Assembly: GCF_001854885.1 (NCBI RefSeq)
Contig: NZ_MDDV01000001.1
Span: forward strand, 139,437-191,089
DNA: 51,653 nucleotides
DNA from: Ensifer sp. LCM 4579
Lineage (GTDB): Bacteria > Pseudomonadota > Alphaproteobacteria > Rhizobiales > Rhizobiaceae
Reading direction: 5' to 3'
Both the position numbers and the translations under genes were made by a program. Under the pieces are notes generated by a model that saw only the letters and a program-made list of their open reading frames with translations, had not been told where the DNA came from and made no database searches. Numbering within the stretch: the first letter of the stretch is position 1; each line of letters starts with the position of its first letter. This document shows, piece by piece, positions 39,667-47,666 of the stretch.

Positions 39667-39962
39667 TGGTGAGGGCTGTCCATCTCGACAAGGAGGCGTT
39701 TCACGAGGACGCCAGCAGTCAGCCGGGAAGTTTCTTCGTTGATGATCCAGATCCCGGCGGCGTGCAAATCCTCTGGTATCGCTGCCCGTGCGGTTGTGGT
39801 GCCGCTGGCGTCTTGCGCGTCGGTAATGGGTTTAAGCCGGCGATCGACAAGCCGTCGTGGTCGTGGAACGGCTCAATCGAGGCGCCGACGTTGACGCCCA
39901 GTGTTCACCACATCGGCCACTGGCACGGCTTCCTGACGGAAGGGGAGTGGCGTTCATGCTGA
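39666..39962 (+). CDS. DUF6527 family protein (98 aa)
   Basis: Cys/His-rich small protein: ILWYRCPCGCGAAGVLRVGN followed by SWSWNGSIEAPTLTPSVHHI and ending GHWHGFLTEGEWRSC. This is the DUF6527 pattern, found in phage lysis modules; the CPCGCG and terminal cysteine suggest a metal site. Function unknown. Start ATG overlaps the endolysin stop by one base. Confidence 0.75.
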   Translation: MVRAVHLDKEAFHEDASSQPGSFFVDDPDPGGVQILWYRCPCGCGAAGVLRVGNGFKPAIDKPSWSWNGSIEAPTLTPSVHHIGHWHGFLTEGEWRSC

Positions 39963-40201
39963 ACCTCTGGCCGAAGATCCTCGGCGGCGTGCTCGTGCTC
40001 GCCGCCGTCACATGGGCTGTGCTCGAGATCCGCGAGGATGGCGCCCGATCCGTCAAGCAAGCAATCGAAAGGCAGAACAATGAAGCGGCTTCTCAATCGG
40101 ACGCTCGCCGCGGCGATTATGACCATTGCATCGATGGGGGCGGCGTGTGGGACTTCGGCGCCGGCAAATGTCGCAGGCCTCCGCCGCGTCGTTGGAACTG
40201 A
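39956..40201 (+). CDS. Rz-like inner-membrane spanin (i-spanin) candidate (81 aa)
   Basis: A single N-terminal transmembrane segment (LWPKILGGVLVLAAVTWAVL) is followed by a charged periplasmic helix (EIREDGARSVKQAIERQNNE), the minimal i-spanin plan. It overlaps the DUF6527 gene at its start and the lipoprotein-like gene at 40080 in a different frame, as lambda Rz and Rz1 do. Shorter than lambda Rz (153 aa), so the call is by architecture. Confidence 0.6.
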   Translation: MLNLWPKILGGVLVLAAVTWAVLEIREDGARSVKQAIERQNNEAASQSDARRGDYDHCIDGGGVWDFGAGKCRRPPPRRWN

Positions 40202-40325
40202 TCTGATCGGCGCGCGCGGCGCGACGCCGGCGGATCAGCGGAAGATAGACCGGACCGTCGTCGGCATCTGCGCCGCGGCGGTCTGGACGAAGGCGGAATG
40301 TGAAATGCACGGGGAAGGGCGCTGA
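40080..40325 (+). CDS. Rz1-like outer-membrane spanin candidate (81 aa)
   Basis: Starts inside the Rz-like gene in another frame. MKRLLNRTLAAAIMTIASMG then AACGTSAPA looks like a signal peptide with Cys23 in a non-canonical lipobox (GAAC). The mature part is short. Lambda Rz1 is a lipoprotein overlapping Rz in the +1 frame. The lipobox lacks the usual Leu at -3, so lipidation is uncertain. ATG 40325 of the next gene overlaps its stop. Confidence 0.55.
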   Translation: MKRLLNRTLAAAIMTIASMGAACGTSAPANVAGLRRVVGTDLIGARGATPADQRKIDRTVVGICAAAVWTKAECEMHGEGR

Positions 40326-40654
40326 TGCCGCAGAAATATTCGTCTCTGGTGGAACTGCTCAATGCGTGGTTTGGCGGCGCGGCAACGACGCTGATCGCCG
40401 TGTTTGCCGGCCGTCTCATGTGGCACACGAACGAGGTGCGAAAGATGCGACGGAAATTCTTTGGCAAGGAACTGCTATGGGAGATGCCGATCGCCGTCGG
40501 CATGGCCTTCATCGGCGAAGGGCTGGCACGATGGCTGCAGCTCGAGCAGCCGATGGCAACAGGCCTGATCGCGGCGCTCGCCTATCTCGGGCCGCGCGGT
40601 TCCGAGGTGCTGTTCATGCGCTGGTTCGGGTCGAAGGTGGAGAAGGGCAGTTAA
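40325..40654 (+). CDS. LydA-like phage holin (109 aa)
   Basis: Three hydrophobic segments: LLNAWFGGAATTLIAVFAGR (about 10-30), ELLWEMPIAVGMAFIGEGLA (about 49-68) and MATGLIAALAYLGPRGSEVL (about 77-96). The phrases ELLWEMPIAVGMAFIGEGLA and AYLGPRG are typical of LydA-like (holin 3_3) proteins. It would form membrane lesions that release the endolysin. Its TAA and that of the convergent HTH gene share TTAA at 40651-40654. Confidence 0.8.
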   Translation: MPQKYSSLVELLNAWFGGAATTLIAVFAGRLMWHTNEVRKMRRKFFGKELLWEMPIAVGMAFIGEGLARWLQLEQPMATGLIAALAYLGPRGSEVLFMRWFGSKVEKGS

Positions 40655-40896
40655 TCGCCCTTCGTCGAATAGCTCGGCGCGGCGGCTATCTTGAGCTGCT
40701 CGATCACGTCGTCAAGCTCGGCCGATCGCTCCAGGGCGATGCGCCAGAGGTCTATGGCCATGCCTGGTTTCATCTCCGCTTCGCCGGCGGCCAGTCGGCG
40801 CATATGCCGATCGGAGATTTGCAGATCGCGGGAAAGGGCGGATTGCCATTGAGGCCCATAAAGGGCCTCGCCGGTGCGTTTGAGAAGGTCATTCAT
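40651..40896 (-). CDS. HTH-like small regulator (81 aa)
   Basis: MNDLLKRTGEALYGPQWQSA then LSRDLQISDRHMRRLAAGEA: a Trp-x-x-x-L-x-x-x-L-x-I-S-x-R-x-x-R-R-L pattern fits an HTH that recognises DNA. The C-terminal helix may dimerise. It is the second gene of a two-gene minus operon (ATGA overlap at 40893-40896). It probably binds the palindrome at 41145-41164 upstream of the operon; that is inference. Frame extends to 41037 but within the other gene. Confidence 0.6.
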   Translation of the reverse strand: MNDLLKRTGEALYGPQWQSALSRDLQISDRHMRRLAAGEAEMKPGMAIDLWRIALERSAELDDVIEQLKIAAAPSYSTKGD

Positions 40897-41099
40897 TGAG
40901 CGTTCGCCCAGGCCACAAATTGGGCCTTCTTTTCTTCGTCGAGCCAGTGGCCGGTCATCGGATTTGCGATCCAGATATTGCCGCTTTCGTCGATCTCGAC
41001 CTCGGAAGCGTTGCACCATTCGGTGACAAACCCACACGCTTCTTCGAGAGAGGTGTTGGCGACGATTTCCAGAATGGCTTCGTTGGTGGTCATTGTCAT
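40893..41099 (-). CDS. Hypothetical small protein (68 aa), first gene of operon
   Basis: Acidic protein: MTMTTNEAILEIVANTSLEE, then ACGFVTEWCNASEVEIDESG and IWIANPMTGHWLDEEKKAQF. No family recognised. Followed directly by the HTH gene. The pair lies at the prophage's right end, read against the lysis genes, and could be expressed in the lysogen. A toxin-antitoxin or superinfection function is possible but unsupported. Confidence 0.6.
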   Translation of the reverse strand: MTMTTNEAILEIVANTSLEEACGFVTEWCNASEVEIDESGNIWIANPMTGHWLDEEKKAQFVAWANAQ

Positions 41100-41144
41100 C
41101 GGGCCTCCTTTGCCCAGATCGGCGGGACCAATTCCCTTCCGTCT

Positions 41145-41181
41145 ATGTCCTGTATTTAGGACATTATTGCTTTGGCGTCAA
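41145..41181 (-). promoter_or_regulatory. Promoter and palindromic operator of the minus-strand two-gene operon
   Basis: Reading the minus strand: TTGACG (41181-41176), a 17-base spacer and TAAATA (41158-41153) form a good sigma-70 promoter. The -10 region lies inside a 20-bp palindrome, ATGTCCT-GTATTT-AGGACAT (41145-41164) with perfect 7-bp arms. This is a textbook position for an autorepressor operator. Confidence 0.75.
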
Positions 41182-41685
41182 GTCCATTCCGATGACAAGT
41201 TTTGCACTACTGTTTGCACTACAAAATGTGCTGAGCGTCAGCCTAAGGCGTTGATTTTCCTTTCGCGCGGTAGCGGATCGAAACCACCCAACCGTACCAT
41301 TTTCTTCCTGGTAAATCGGCCACTTAAGAGATTCCAGGAGACCATAAAGCCCTAGGTTCAATCCTATTAGACCTGCCATACCGTCACCATACTAAGCGCA
41401 TAGCCCAGAGGGACTTACGTTTGTCCACGGAACTGGTTTCGGGCTGCGACCCGTGCTATCCGAGCATGGCCAGGTGCGAGATTCGAGCCTGACCTCGACC
41501 TCCATCCTGCTGCCGGCCACGCTTCCTGATCAACGGAAGCGCACATGGGACTGTTGGACGACTCAAGACCGAAGCCGCCCCCCGCCGGCGCATGCCATAT
41601 TCTCTACCGTATGTTGAGACGTGAGACGTTCGTTTGGCTCTACCTACCGAATGGGCAACGGCGAGAATCCACTTAGGTTGCACTT
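41165..41685. other. Non-coding stretch, probable prophage right junction
   Basis: About 500 bases with no supported gene. A perfect 10-bp direct repeat TTTGCACTAC occurs at 41201-41210 and 41213-41222. The codon character changes from phage to accessory gene content across this region, and phage operons end before it, so the right attachment site is probably here. A segment at 41355-41380 looks faintly like the 3' end of a tRNA but does not fold as one. The left attachment site is out of the window, so no att repeat can be checked. Confidence 0.4.
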
Positions 41686-42756
41686 TCAGCTTCCGCCCGG
41701 TTGGCTCCGGCTGTCCGCCACAGTGGAGAGTGCATCTGGGTCTTCCGATATCTGCTTGTTCGGGCGAACGGCCTGCGTCTCGCGGCCTTCGCCCGCCTGC
41801 TTGTGGCCTCCGCCCTTCCCGACGCCGAGAAGGTCGCGGGCGGCCGCCACGGCCGACAGGAACGTGAGCAGGACGACGAGCAGCGGATCCTTTAGTAAGG
41901 CGTCGCTGAAGGTTGGGCGCAGCAGAACCGGCTCCGTCCGGAAAAGCTCCGTCTTAAGGTCGACGGGATCGGTCTTCGAGATCGCCAGCAGTCCGAGGCC
42001 GCGGTCATCGTCGCTCCCAGGGGCCGAAAACTGGAGATGGGCTATGAGAGGCTTTCCAGACAGCGCACTCGCGAATGTCAGGAAGGCGCCCGACGGCACA
42101 TCCCCCTCCGCGAGCGGCACGTACCCGATCCGCGGCAGGAGGAGGCCCGTCAATGTCCTGCCGTAGAGCCGGTAGCGCCCCGAATGCAGCGGACCCTTGT
42201 CGACGCCGGGCGCCGCACCGATGGAAACGATACCGGACGCAGTGAGCGTACCGAACTCCGACAGGCGCCGCGCGTCGACGCTGAATATCGTCCCCTCGCG
42301 GTATTCTTCCTTTTGCCAACTTTCCGGAAGCTCCACGGCCTCGATCTCGAGCCGCCCCGCCGTCACGCGGAACTCTACGACCGATCCCTTGGGAAACTGC
42401 AGGCTTGCGGCGTAGGTGTCCCCTACGTCAAACAGATCGGGGGCGCAGCCGTGCACGGACGGCCCGGCTTTGCTCGGGTCCGGGGTAGCCTTAAGGCGGC
42501 ACACATCATAGGGACCGAGCGCCAGCGGACCAAGGTCTTCCTGAAGGTTCTCCTGGGGGTCTTCCTTAAGCTCGATCCGCACGGTGGAGGCGAGAGCCTC
42601 GACGACGATAGTGCGGCTGGCGGCGTATCCGTAGAGCAGGCTCGCGGCCGCCCACATTGCAACCACGGCGACGATGAACCTGATGAGAGGGACGTTGAGT
42701 GCCGACGCCAAGGCGAACCAAGCCGCGGAGAGGATTCCCTGCAGACGGAGTGGCAA
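41686..42756 (-). CDS. Membrane-anchored hypothetical protein (356 aa)
   Basis: One N-terminal transmembrane segment (IRFIVAVVAMWAAASLLYGY, about residues 22-41) and a C-terminal hydrophobic segment (DPLLVVLLTFLSAVAAARDL), with an extracytoplasmic beta-rich region between. No family recognised. I place the start at TTG 42756-42754, two bases after the stop of the upstream gene; the frame is open to 42876 but that part overlaps the upstream gene and looks uncoded. Translational coupling to that gene is likely. The C-terminal tail is polar. Confidence 0.55.
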   Translation of the reverse strand: MPLRLQGILSAAWFALASALNVPLIRFIVAVVAMWAAASLLYGYAASRTIVVEALASTVRIELKEDPQENLQEDLGPLALGPYDVCRLKATPDPSKAGPSVHGCAPDLFDVGDTYAASLQFPKGSVVEFRVTAGRLEIEAVELPESWQKEEYREGTIFSVDARRLSEFGTLTASGIVSIGAAPGVDKGPLHSGRYRLYGRTLTGLLLPRIGYVPLAEGDVPSGAFLTFASALSGKPLIAHLQFSAPGSDDDRGLGLLAISKTDPVDLKTELFRTEPVLLRPTFSDALLKDPLLVVLLTFLSAVAAARDLLGVGKGGGHKQAGEGRETQAVRPNKQISEDPDALSTVADSRSQPGGS

Positions 42757-42758
42757 GG

Positions 42759-43457
42759 TTACGGTTCCGGCGTGACGACCGCGATCTGGAAGTGCTCGGC
42801 CGTGCGGTTTCGGTTGACGGTGAAATAGAGGGTTGTGCTTCCCCCGCGGTTGAGCTTCGCCACCGGGAACTTGCATCGCGCGGTGTATTTGAGGCCGGCT
42901 TCCTCTGTCTCATCGATGCAGTGGGCCGCGTAGTCGTCCGACGCGACCGCCGCCCGCTGTCCGCCTGCGTTCAGGAACACGGACAGGAACTCACTCGGGG
43001 CCTCCTCGGCGCTCCACAGGGCGAGCGCGAATTCGTTCGGCCGCTCATGGCAGTCGCCACGTGTGACTCGCACCGCCGCCTCGCGCATTTTCAGGAACTC
43101 GAGTTTTTCGGACGGGAAATCGATGTCGCGGCGGAGGCCGGTCTTCGCACCGGGCATGACGCGGTAGGCGTTGGTCGACGCGTAGCGGCCGTCTTTGGAG
43201 GTCACCCGCACGCAGAACATGGCCGGAGACTCTCCCTGCGGCGGAACCCATGCCTTGGGCAGTTCCATACCCAGGATGGGCGACTTCCCGTCACCGCCCG
43301 GCCCGGTTAGCATCACGCCCATCACGATTTCCGTGCTGACCTGCGAACGTTCCAGCACATGCTCGTCGAACGGATCGGTGGCGCGGACGATGTCCTGTGA
43401 AAGCGCCACCGCGGGTTGCCAAAGGAGGCAGGCAATGGCGATCGAAAGGCTTTTCAT
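42759..43457 (-). CDS. Secreted hypothetical protein (232 aa)
   Basis: MKSLSIAIACLLWQPAVALS followed by QD is a Sec signal peptide with cleavage likely after LS or ALS. The mature part contains paired cysteines (FCVRVTSKDG, RGDCHERPNE, AHCIDETEEA, ARCKFPVAKL) that could form disulfides in the periplasm, and is beta-rich. No family recognised. ATG 43457-43455 is only 28 bases from the divergent protease start, so promoters for both must lie within coding sequence or overlap tightly. Confidence 0.6.
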   Translation of the reverse strand: MKSLSIAIACLLWQPAVALSQDIVRATDPFDEHVLERSQVSTEIVMGVMLTGPGGDGKSPILGMELPKAWVPPQGESPAMFCVRVTSKDGRYASTNAYRVMPGAKTGLRRDIDFPSEKLEFLKMREAAVRVTRGDCHERPNEFALALWSAEEAPSEFLSVFLNAGGQRAAVASDDYAAHCIDETEEAGLKYTARCKFPVAKLNRGGSTTLYFTVNRNRTAEHFQIAVVTPEP

Positions 43458-43485
43458 AGCTAATCTGCCTGGCCGCTGCAAATGG

Positions 43486-44580
43486 ATGGCAAAGATTACC
43501 ACAAGCATCGCCCGTATCCTATTATTCTGCCTAACACTTTCGGCGGAGGCTCGGGCGCAAGTGGTGGAGGTCGGGGACAGTTCCGGAAGCGGCTTGCTGG
43601 TCCGGCACCGGGGGAACTGCTTCGTCATCATGCCTGCCCACGTGCACGGGCTCCGTTTTAACGCGGTCCGGCTTTCCGTTCCGAACGGTCCGATCGGCCA
43701 GGCCGACATCGTCTTTTCCGACGGGGCGGAGGACCTCTCGCTCGGTCTCGTCAGCGGCGGGATAACGCAGGATTGCGGTATCGAGTGGACGGCCCTGCCG
43801 CGCGACCTCGGCGGGTTGCGTCCCGGTTCGGCCGTGATTGTGCTGCGCGCGCGGCAGCAATCCGAAGAGGCGCGGAAGGCGACCGTGGGTGCGACGACGT
43901 TCGAGACCTTCAGCGTGCGGCCGATGGCGGGGGAACCCGACGACCTCTTCGCCGGAACGAGCGGCGCGACGGTCTTTGACGGTGACCGCCCGGTGGGCAT
44001 GGTGACCGACGCCGAGACCGCAGGCGAGGCCTGGGCGCTCAGGATGGACGAGGTTGTCGCGCGCCTGTCGCGGTGGATCGGTGGCATGCAGGACGGGCGC
44101 GCCTGTGACGACCCGAGGGTGGCCGAACGTGTCGCCGCGTGCGCGCCGGATGCAGCCGCGGATGCCGGGCCGGGGCTGCCGTACGAGGTGGTCGAGTGGT
44201 CCGAGCATCCCGTGAAGGGCGCAGACGACCCGGTTTCGATGGCGGCCGGGAAGGGAGCATATGTCGCCCCAATCGGCCCGGATGCTCCCCTCAGGATCGA
44301 GCTTTCGTTTCCCGAAGCCGTCGTGGTGGGCCGCCTGGTCCTCCGCTCCACAGCCGACGGGAAGACGCAGTTTTCGCCGAGATCGATCCGCGTGACCGCC
44401 GACGTCTCGGCTGACGGTGCGCGCCGGCCCATCACTTTCGTCGACCGAGACGTCCCCCCGAACGGCCTGCTCGATGTGCGGCTGCGCAAGATCTATGCGC
44501 GCCGGATCACCATTGAGGTGCTTTCCACTTGGGGAGGAGGATCACCTGTTCGCCTCGACGAGATACGTTTCGAGGAATGA
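43486..44580 (+). CDS. Secreted trypsin-like serine protease with C-terminal beta-sandwich
   Basis: Signal peptide MAKITTSIARILLFCLTLSA then EARAQ. The chymotrypsin-fold triad is present: His in VIMPAHVHG (near residue 50), Asp in AEDLSLGL (near 88), Ser in GTSGATVFDG (near 167). The C-terminal 110 residues (APIGPDAPLRIELSFPEAVV, SIRVTADVSADGARR, RRITIEVLSTWGGGSPVRLD) look like an F5/8-type-C or discoidin-like carbohydrate-binding fold. Probably periplasmic or exported. ATG 43486 chosen for the signal peptide; 43435 is an alternative without SD. Confidence 0.7.
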   Translation: MAKITTSIARILLFCLTLSAEARAQVVEVGDSSGSGLLVRHRGNCFVIMPAHVHGLRFNAVRLSVPNGPIGQADIVFSDGAEDLSLGLVSGGITQDCGIEWTALPRDLGGLRPGSAVIVLRARQQSEEARKATVGATTFETFSVRPMAGEPDDLFAGTSGATVFDGDRPVGMVTDAETAGEAWALRMDEVVARLSRWIGGMQDGRACDDPRVAERVAACAPDAAADAGPGLPYEVVEWSEHPVKGADDPVSMAAGKGAYVAPIGPDAPLRIELSFPEAVVVGRLVLRSTADGKTQFSPRSIRVTADVSADGARRPITFVDRDVPPNGLLDVRLRKIYARRITIEVLSTWGGGSPVRLDEIRFEE

Positions 44581-45198
44581 CTACTCCGCGAGCGAGACTC
44601 GGGCCTCGGTGAGGTCGTCTTTGACGGTCTGGTTGCCGACAAGCGCACCCTCAGGATTGAGAGTGTACTGGCCCCAGGAGTCGCCAATGAAGAGGCTCAC
44701 CGTATCGGCGGAGAGCCTTATCAAGCATCGCTTCTGGTTGTTCGGCATGACCCAGTACCAGCACGCCTGCGCCTCGTCGTATCCGGCAAGCTTGAAGACC
44801 ACGGATACGGTGCCGTCGGGACGGAAGGAGCCGCCCAGTGCCTTGATTTCGCGTTGGAAATAGACTCCCGTCTCCTCGGCCACGGGCCTCATTTCCACGA
44901 CGAGCGTGGGGTCCGAATTGAAGATCGCCCTCAGTACGGTCGCCCTGACCGCCATGTCGGGACTGTATAGGCCGTAGCGGATCGCAAGCCGCCGCTGGTC
45001 GGCGTCGCCCTTCTCGATCAGGAGCTTCATTGCCGCCAGAGACTTTTCCAGATCCGGATCGTTGAGCCGGGCGGCGAATTCGGAAAGCTCGCGGTCACGC
45101 TCCGTCATCTGCTTGTCAAGCTCGTCCAGGGTGACCTGCGCATGGGCGGCGACGGCTCCGAAGAGGAGGGCCATGGCTGCGAGTACGGACGCCCTCAT
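44581..45198 (-). CDS. Secreted hypothetical protein (205 aa)
   Basis: MRASVLAAMALLFGAVAAHA followed by Q is a signal peptide. The mature N-terminal part (ELDKQMTERDRELSEFAARL, LEKSLAAMKLLIEKGDADQR) has the helical repeats of a HEAT-like or alpha-solenoid domain, then beta-strands (GTVSVVFKLAGYDEAQACWY). No family recognised. Convergent with the protease: stops are adjacent (44580/44581). An alternative upstream ATG at 45312 would hide the signal peptide. Confidence 0.6.
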   Translation of the reverse strand: MRASVLAAMALLFGAVAAHAQVTLDELDKQMTERDRELSEFAARLNDPDLEKSLAAMKLLIEKGDADQRRLAIRYGLYSPDMAVRATVLRAIFNSDPTLVVEMRPVAEETGVYFQREIKALGGSFRPDGTVSVVFKLAGYDEAQACWYWVMPNNQKRCLIRLSADTVSLFIGDSWGQYTLNPEGALVGNQTVKDDLTEARVSLAE

Positions 45199-45338
45199 CC
45201 GGAACACGATCCTTGCCGCGTACGCGGGACTCTTGCTGGGCGGCTTGTCAACGCGGCATGCAGGTTCGCCGTCGCGCGAAGAACGAAGCTTCCAATTCTC
45301 GGAGCCGGTCATGTTGCCTCATCCCCAACGAGTACGGG

Positions 45339-46313
45339 TCAGTATAGGATCATCCCGAACGACGAATTAAAAGCCTCCTGCGTCACGGGCCGCGTAAACT
45401 TCTTCAGCGGAAGCGGTTTGAACATGTCGCATGGCGGCTGCGTCTTCAGGAAGAAGCCCTGTGAATCGATGTACATCTCGCTTGCGTAGCCCCCGGCGTA
45501 ACTCCTGGTGAAGCAAGCGATAGCGAACGTTCCGCCGAGAACTCCGCCCCATCCGGCCTTGAGCATCTTGGAGACTGCGAAGTTGGTCAGCCCCCTAGCG
45601 TTGACCAAGAAGTCCCCCTGTACAAGGTTGGTCCCATCGAGGTCGAGCCGTCCGCTGCCAGATACTTCAACGGGGCCCCAGTCGCCGAGGCCGAATTCCA
45701 GCTCTATGGTTTCCGGTCCCTCCGCCGATCCGGTCGCTGCAAGACGCGCTACCCTTCTCACATTCAGGGTAATGCGGTTTATCCGCGTGCCGAAGAAGCC
45801 CTTCAGTTCCCCCGTCAGTTCCGGCAGGTCGATGGAGGTCGCTTTGTACTCGTAGATTCTCTGCCCAACACTGTTCCCGTACGCCTTTGAGGTCCTCAGC
45901 CCCGTGAGGACAACCTCAGGCTTGTGTCCGAGTATGCGGCCAATCGAGGCACTGGTCAGATCGAATACGCGATCTGCAAGGGGTGTAAATGTCCCTGCGA
46001 CAGCGACGTTCTCGAACGCGAAGTCCTCGGTGTCGACACCAAAGTCGAAAGACAGGAAAAACGGATCGACGAGGCTGTATCGCGCAGTCAGCCCCCGCAT
46101 TGTCTCTCCGGCTTGGTTTGTCACGGGAGCGTAGGAGGTCTTCACCCTCGTGAGCCCGCCGTCAAGGTACGCGACAGACTCACGGTGGACTTTCGGGAAT
46201 CCATACGTGCGGGCGAACACGCCTGCGGCAATGTCGATGTAGAAATGGGTAAGGAAGACATAGAGGGCGATAACCCCGGCACATGCAGCGAGCACCTTGA
46301 GGACAGTCTTCAT
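45339..46313 (-). CDS. Membrane-anchored envelope protein (324 aa)
   Basis: One N-terminal transmembrane segment (VLKVLAACAGVIALYVFLTH) anchors an otherwise beta-rich extracytoplasmic protein. The repeated short strands (RINRITLNVRRVARLAATGS, GPVEVSGSGRLDLDGTNLVQ) recall AsmA- or DUF2125-like periplasmic proteins but I cannot assign a family. GGGGG lies 5-9 bases before ATG 46313. Likely an inner-membrane-anchored periplasmic protein. Confidence 0.6.
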   Translation of the reverse strand: MKTVLKVLAACAGVIALYVFLTHFYIDIAAGVFARTYGFPKVHRESVAYLDGGLTRVKTSYAPVTNQAGETMRGLTARYSLVDPFFLSFDFGVDTEDFAFENVAVAGTFTPLADRVFDLTSASIGRILGHKPEVVLTGLRTSKAYGNSVGQRIYEYKATSIDLPELTGELKGFFGTRINRITLNVRRVARLAATGSAEGPETIELEFGLGDWGPVEVSGSGRLDLDGTNLVQGDFLVNARGLTNFAVSKMLKAGWGGVLGGTFAIACFTRSYAGGYASEMYIDSQGFFLKTQPPCDMFKPLPLKKFTRPVTQEAFNSSFGMILY

Positions 46314-46671
46314 GATTTCCCCCCCACGCGCAGTTGTCGCTGTGAAATCTCTAACATTCGACCTTCACGTGCGCGGCGTATAGCTGGCCGTTTTGCTTAA
46401 GGGCGGAGGCCATCGCCTCCAATTTCACGTACGGGGGGCCGCTACTACTGCTTCCGAATGAGACGAGCACGCCATCTCCGCCGGAAGCGTTGAGAGTAGC
46501 GCTGGCAATCAGCTGCTGCTGACGCCGCTTCTGAAACGGCTCGAAGAATGAACACAATGACTGTCGCTAAGCGGCGCGGGTTCGCTCCGGCGAGCAATGC
46601 TGATGGGTCGATTCCCAGACCTCTTCGTTGTGGCACCTCGGTGGTTCGAGACCATCATTTTCTTCATTCCT
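46314..46671. other. Intergenic region with a weak small ORF
   Basis: 358 bases between the accessory block and the LysR gene. A minus-strand frame at 46351-46557 (68 codons, TTG start, no ribosome-binding site, FGSSSSGPPYVKLEAMASAL) may be a fragment of a lost gene. I see no terminator, promoter or repeat clear enough to call. Confidence 0.3.
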
Positions 46672-47553
46672 TCACGCGAATATCTGATGTTCGGCCGTCA
46701 CCAGTTCCTGCAGGAACGAGACGACCGTGCGCACGCGCACCAGATCGCGCGCGCTTTCGTGATAGGTCGTCCAGTAGGCGCGGCGGATCGTCGTCCCTGG
46801 CAGAAGGCGGGTGAGTTCCGGATATTGCCGGGCGATGTAATTGTGCAGGATACCGATGCCGGCGCTGGAGCGGACGGCCTCGGTCTGTCCGGTGGCGCTG
46901 GAGATTTCGAAGGAGGCGTCCCAGCTGCGCATGATCTCGGCGGAGAAATTGAGCGAGGGCGTGAAGATCAGGTCCTCCACATAGCCGATGCGGCGATGGT
47001 TCTTGAGATCGTCGACCGCCTTCGGCGTGCCGTATCGGCCAAGATAATCCGCCGATGCGTAGAGACCCAGTGTATAATCGGTGAGTTTGGACGATACGAG
47101 ACGCCCCTGTTCCGGCCGCTCGATGGTAATGGCGATATCGGCCTCGCGCTGCGACAGGGAGAAGGAGCGCGGTACCGGCACGAGCTGCAGCTTGAGCTCG
47201 GGATAGCGTGCGGTCAGGCGACCGAGGCGCGGCGCCAGGAAGGAAACGCCGAAGCCGTCCGGAGCGCCGATGCGCACCGTGCCGGCGATCGCCGTGTCGA
47301 TCCGCCCGATCTGTGACTGGGCGGCCAGCATTTCCGTTTCCATGCGCTCGGCGGCCGCGAGAAAGACTTCGCCCTCGGCGGTCAGTTCGCAGCCGCTCGG
47401 GCGCCGCACGAGAAGCCGCGTCTTCAGCGCTTCTTCAAGTGCGGTGACGCGCCGGCTGAGCGTGGCATGGTTAAGCCCGAGGCGCTTCGAAGCGGCGAGA
47501 ATCTGGCCTGTACGCGCCACGGCAAGAAACACTCTGACATCGTCCCAGTCCAT
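46672..47553 (-). CDS. LysR-family transcriptional regulator (293 aa)
   Basis: N-terminal winged HTH (MDWDDVRVFLAVARTGQILA, AASKRLGLNHATLSRRVTAL) and a periplasmic-binding-like effector domain from about residue 90 (GTVRIGAPDGFGVSFLAPRL). Length is normal for LysR. It is divergent from the methylmalonate-semialdehyde dehydrogenase gene by 113 bases, the usual layout for a LysR protein controlling its neighbour. The effector is unknown but is likely a valine or inositol breakdown product (inference). Confidence 0.9.
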   Translation of the reverse strand: MDWDDVRVFLAVARTGQILAASKRLGLNHATLSRRVTALEEALKTRLLVRRPSGCELTAEGEVFLAAAERMETEMLAAQSQIGRIDTAIAGTVRIGAPDGFGVSFLAPRLGRLTARYPELKLQLVPVPRSFSLSQREADIAITIERPEQGRLVSSKLTDYTLGLYASADYLGRYGTPKAVDDLKNHRRIGYVEDLIFTPSLNFSAEIMRSWDASFEISSATGQTEAVRSSAGIGILHNYIARQYPELTRLLPGTTIRRAYWTTYHESARDLVRVRTVVSFLQELVTAEHQIFA

Positions 47554-47666
47554 GCCCTCGCTCCGCGCACTTCAATTACTGCACAACGGTTTCTGAAATT
47601 CGGAAATTGAATTGTTGAAATCGTAGTGCGATCATGCGCCCAAGATCAAGACCAGGAGGAACCCCC
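47554..47666. promoter_or_regulatory. Divergent regulatory region with LysR-box candidate
   Basis: A T-N11-A type dyad, TTCTGAAATTCGGAA, lies at 47591-47605, about 62 bases before the dehydrogenase ATG. AGGAGG precedes that ATG. Promoters for both genes should be here; I see no unambiguous -35/-10 pair. Confidence 0.4.

Noticed and set aside
1..41165. Search for an integrase, excisionase or transposase
   Set aside because: None found; presumably beyond the left edge. Prophage status rests on the repressor switch and gene order.
41350..41385. Sequence like a tRNA T-arm and acceptor (TTCAATC ... CTGCCA)
   Set aside because: The T-stem does not form five base pairs and no matching 5' half precedes it within 90 bases.
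41456..41683. 75-codon minus-strand frame in the junction region
   Set aside because: Low-complexity and basic, no ribosome-binding site, no family; likely chance.
43486..46313. Defence-system interpretation of the protease block
   Set aside because: All products carry export signals or membrane anchors, so they act outside the cytoplasm; no nuclease, NTPase or sensor domain is visible.
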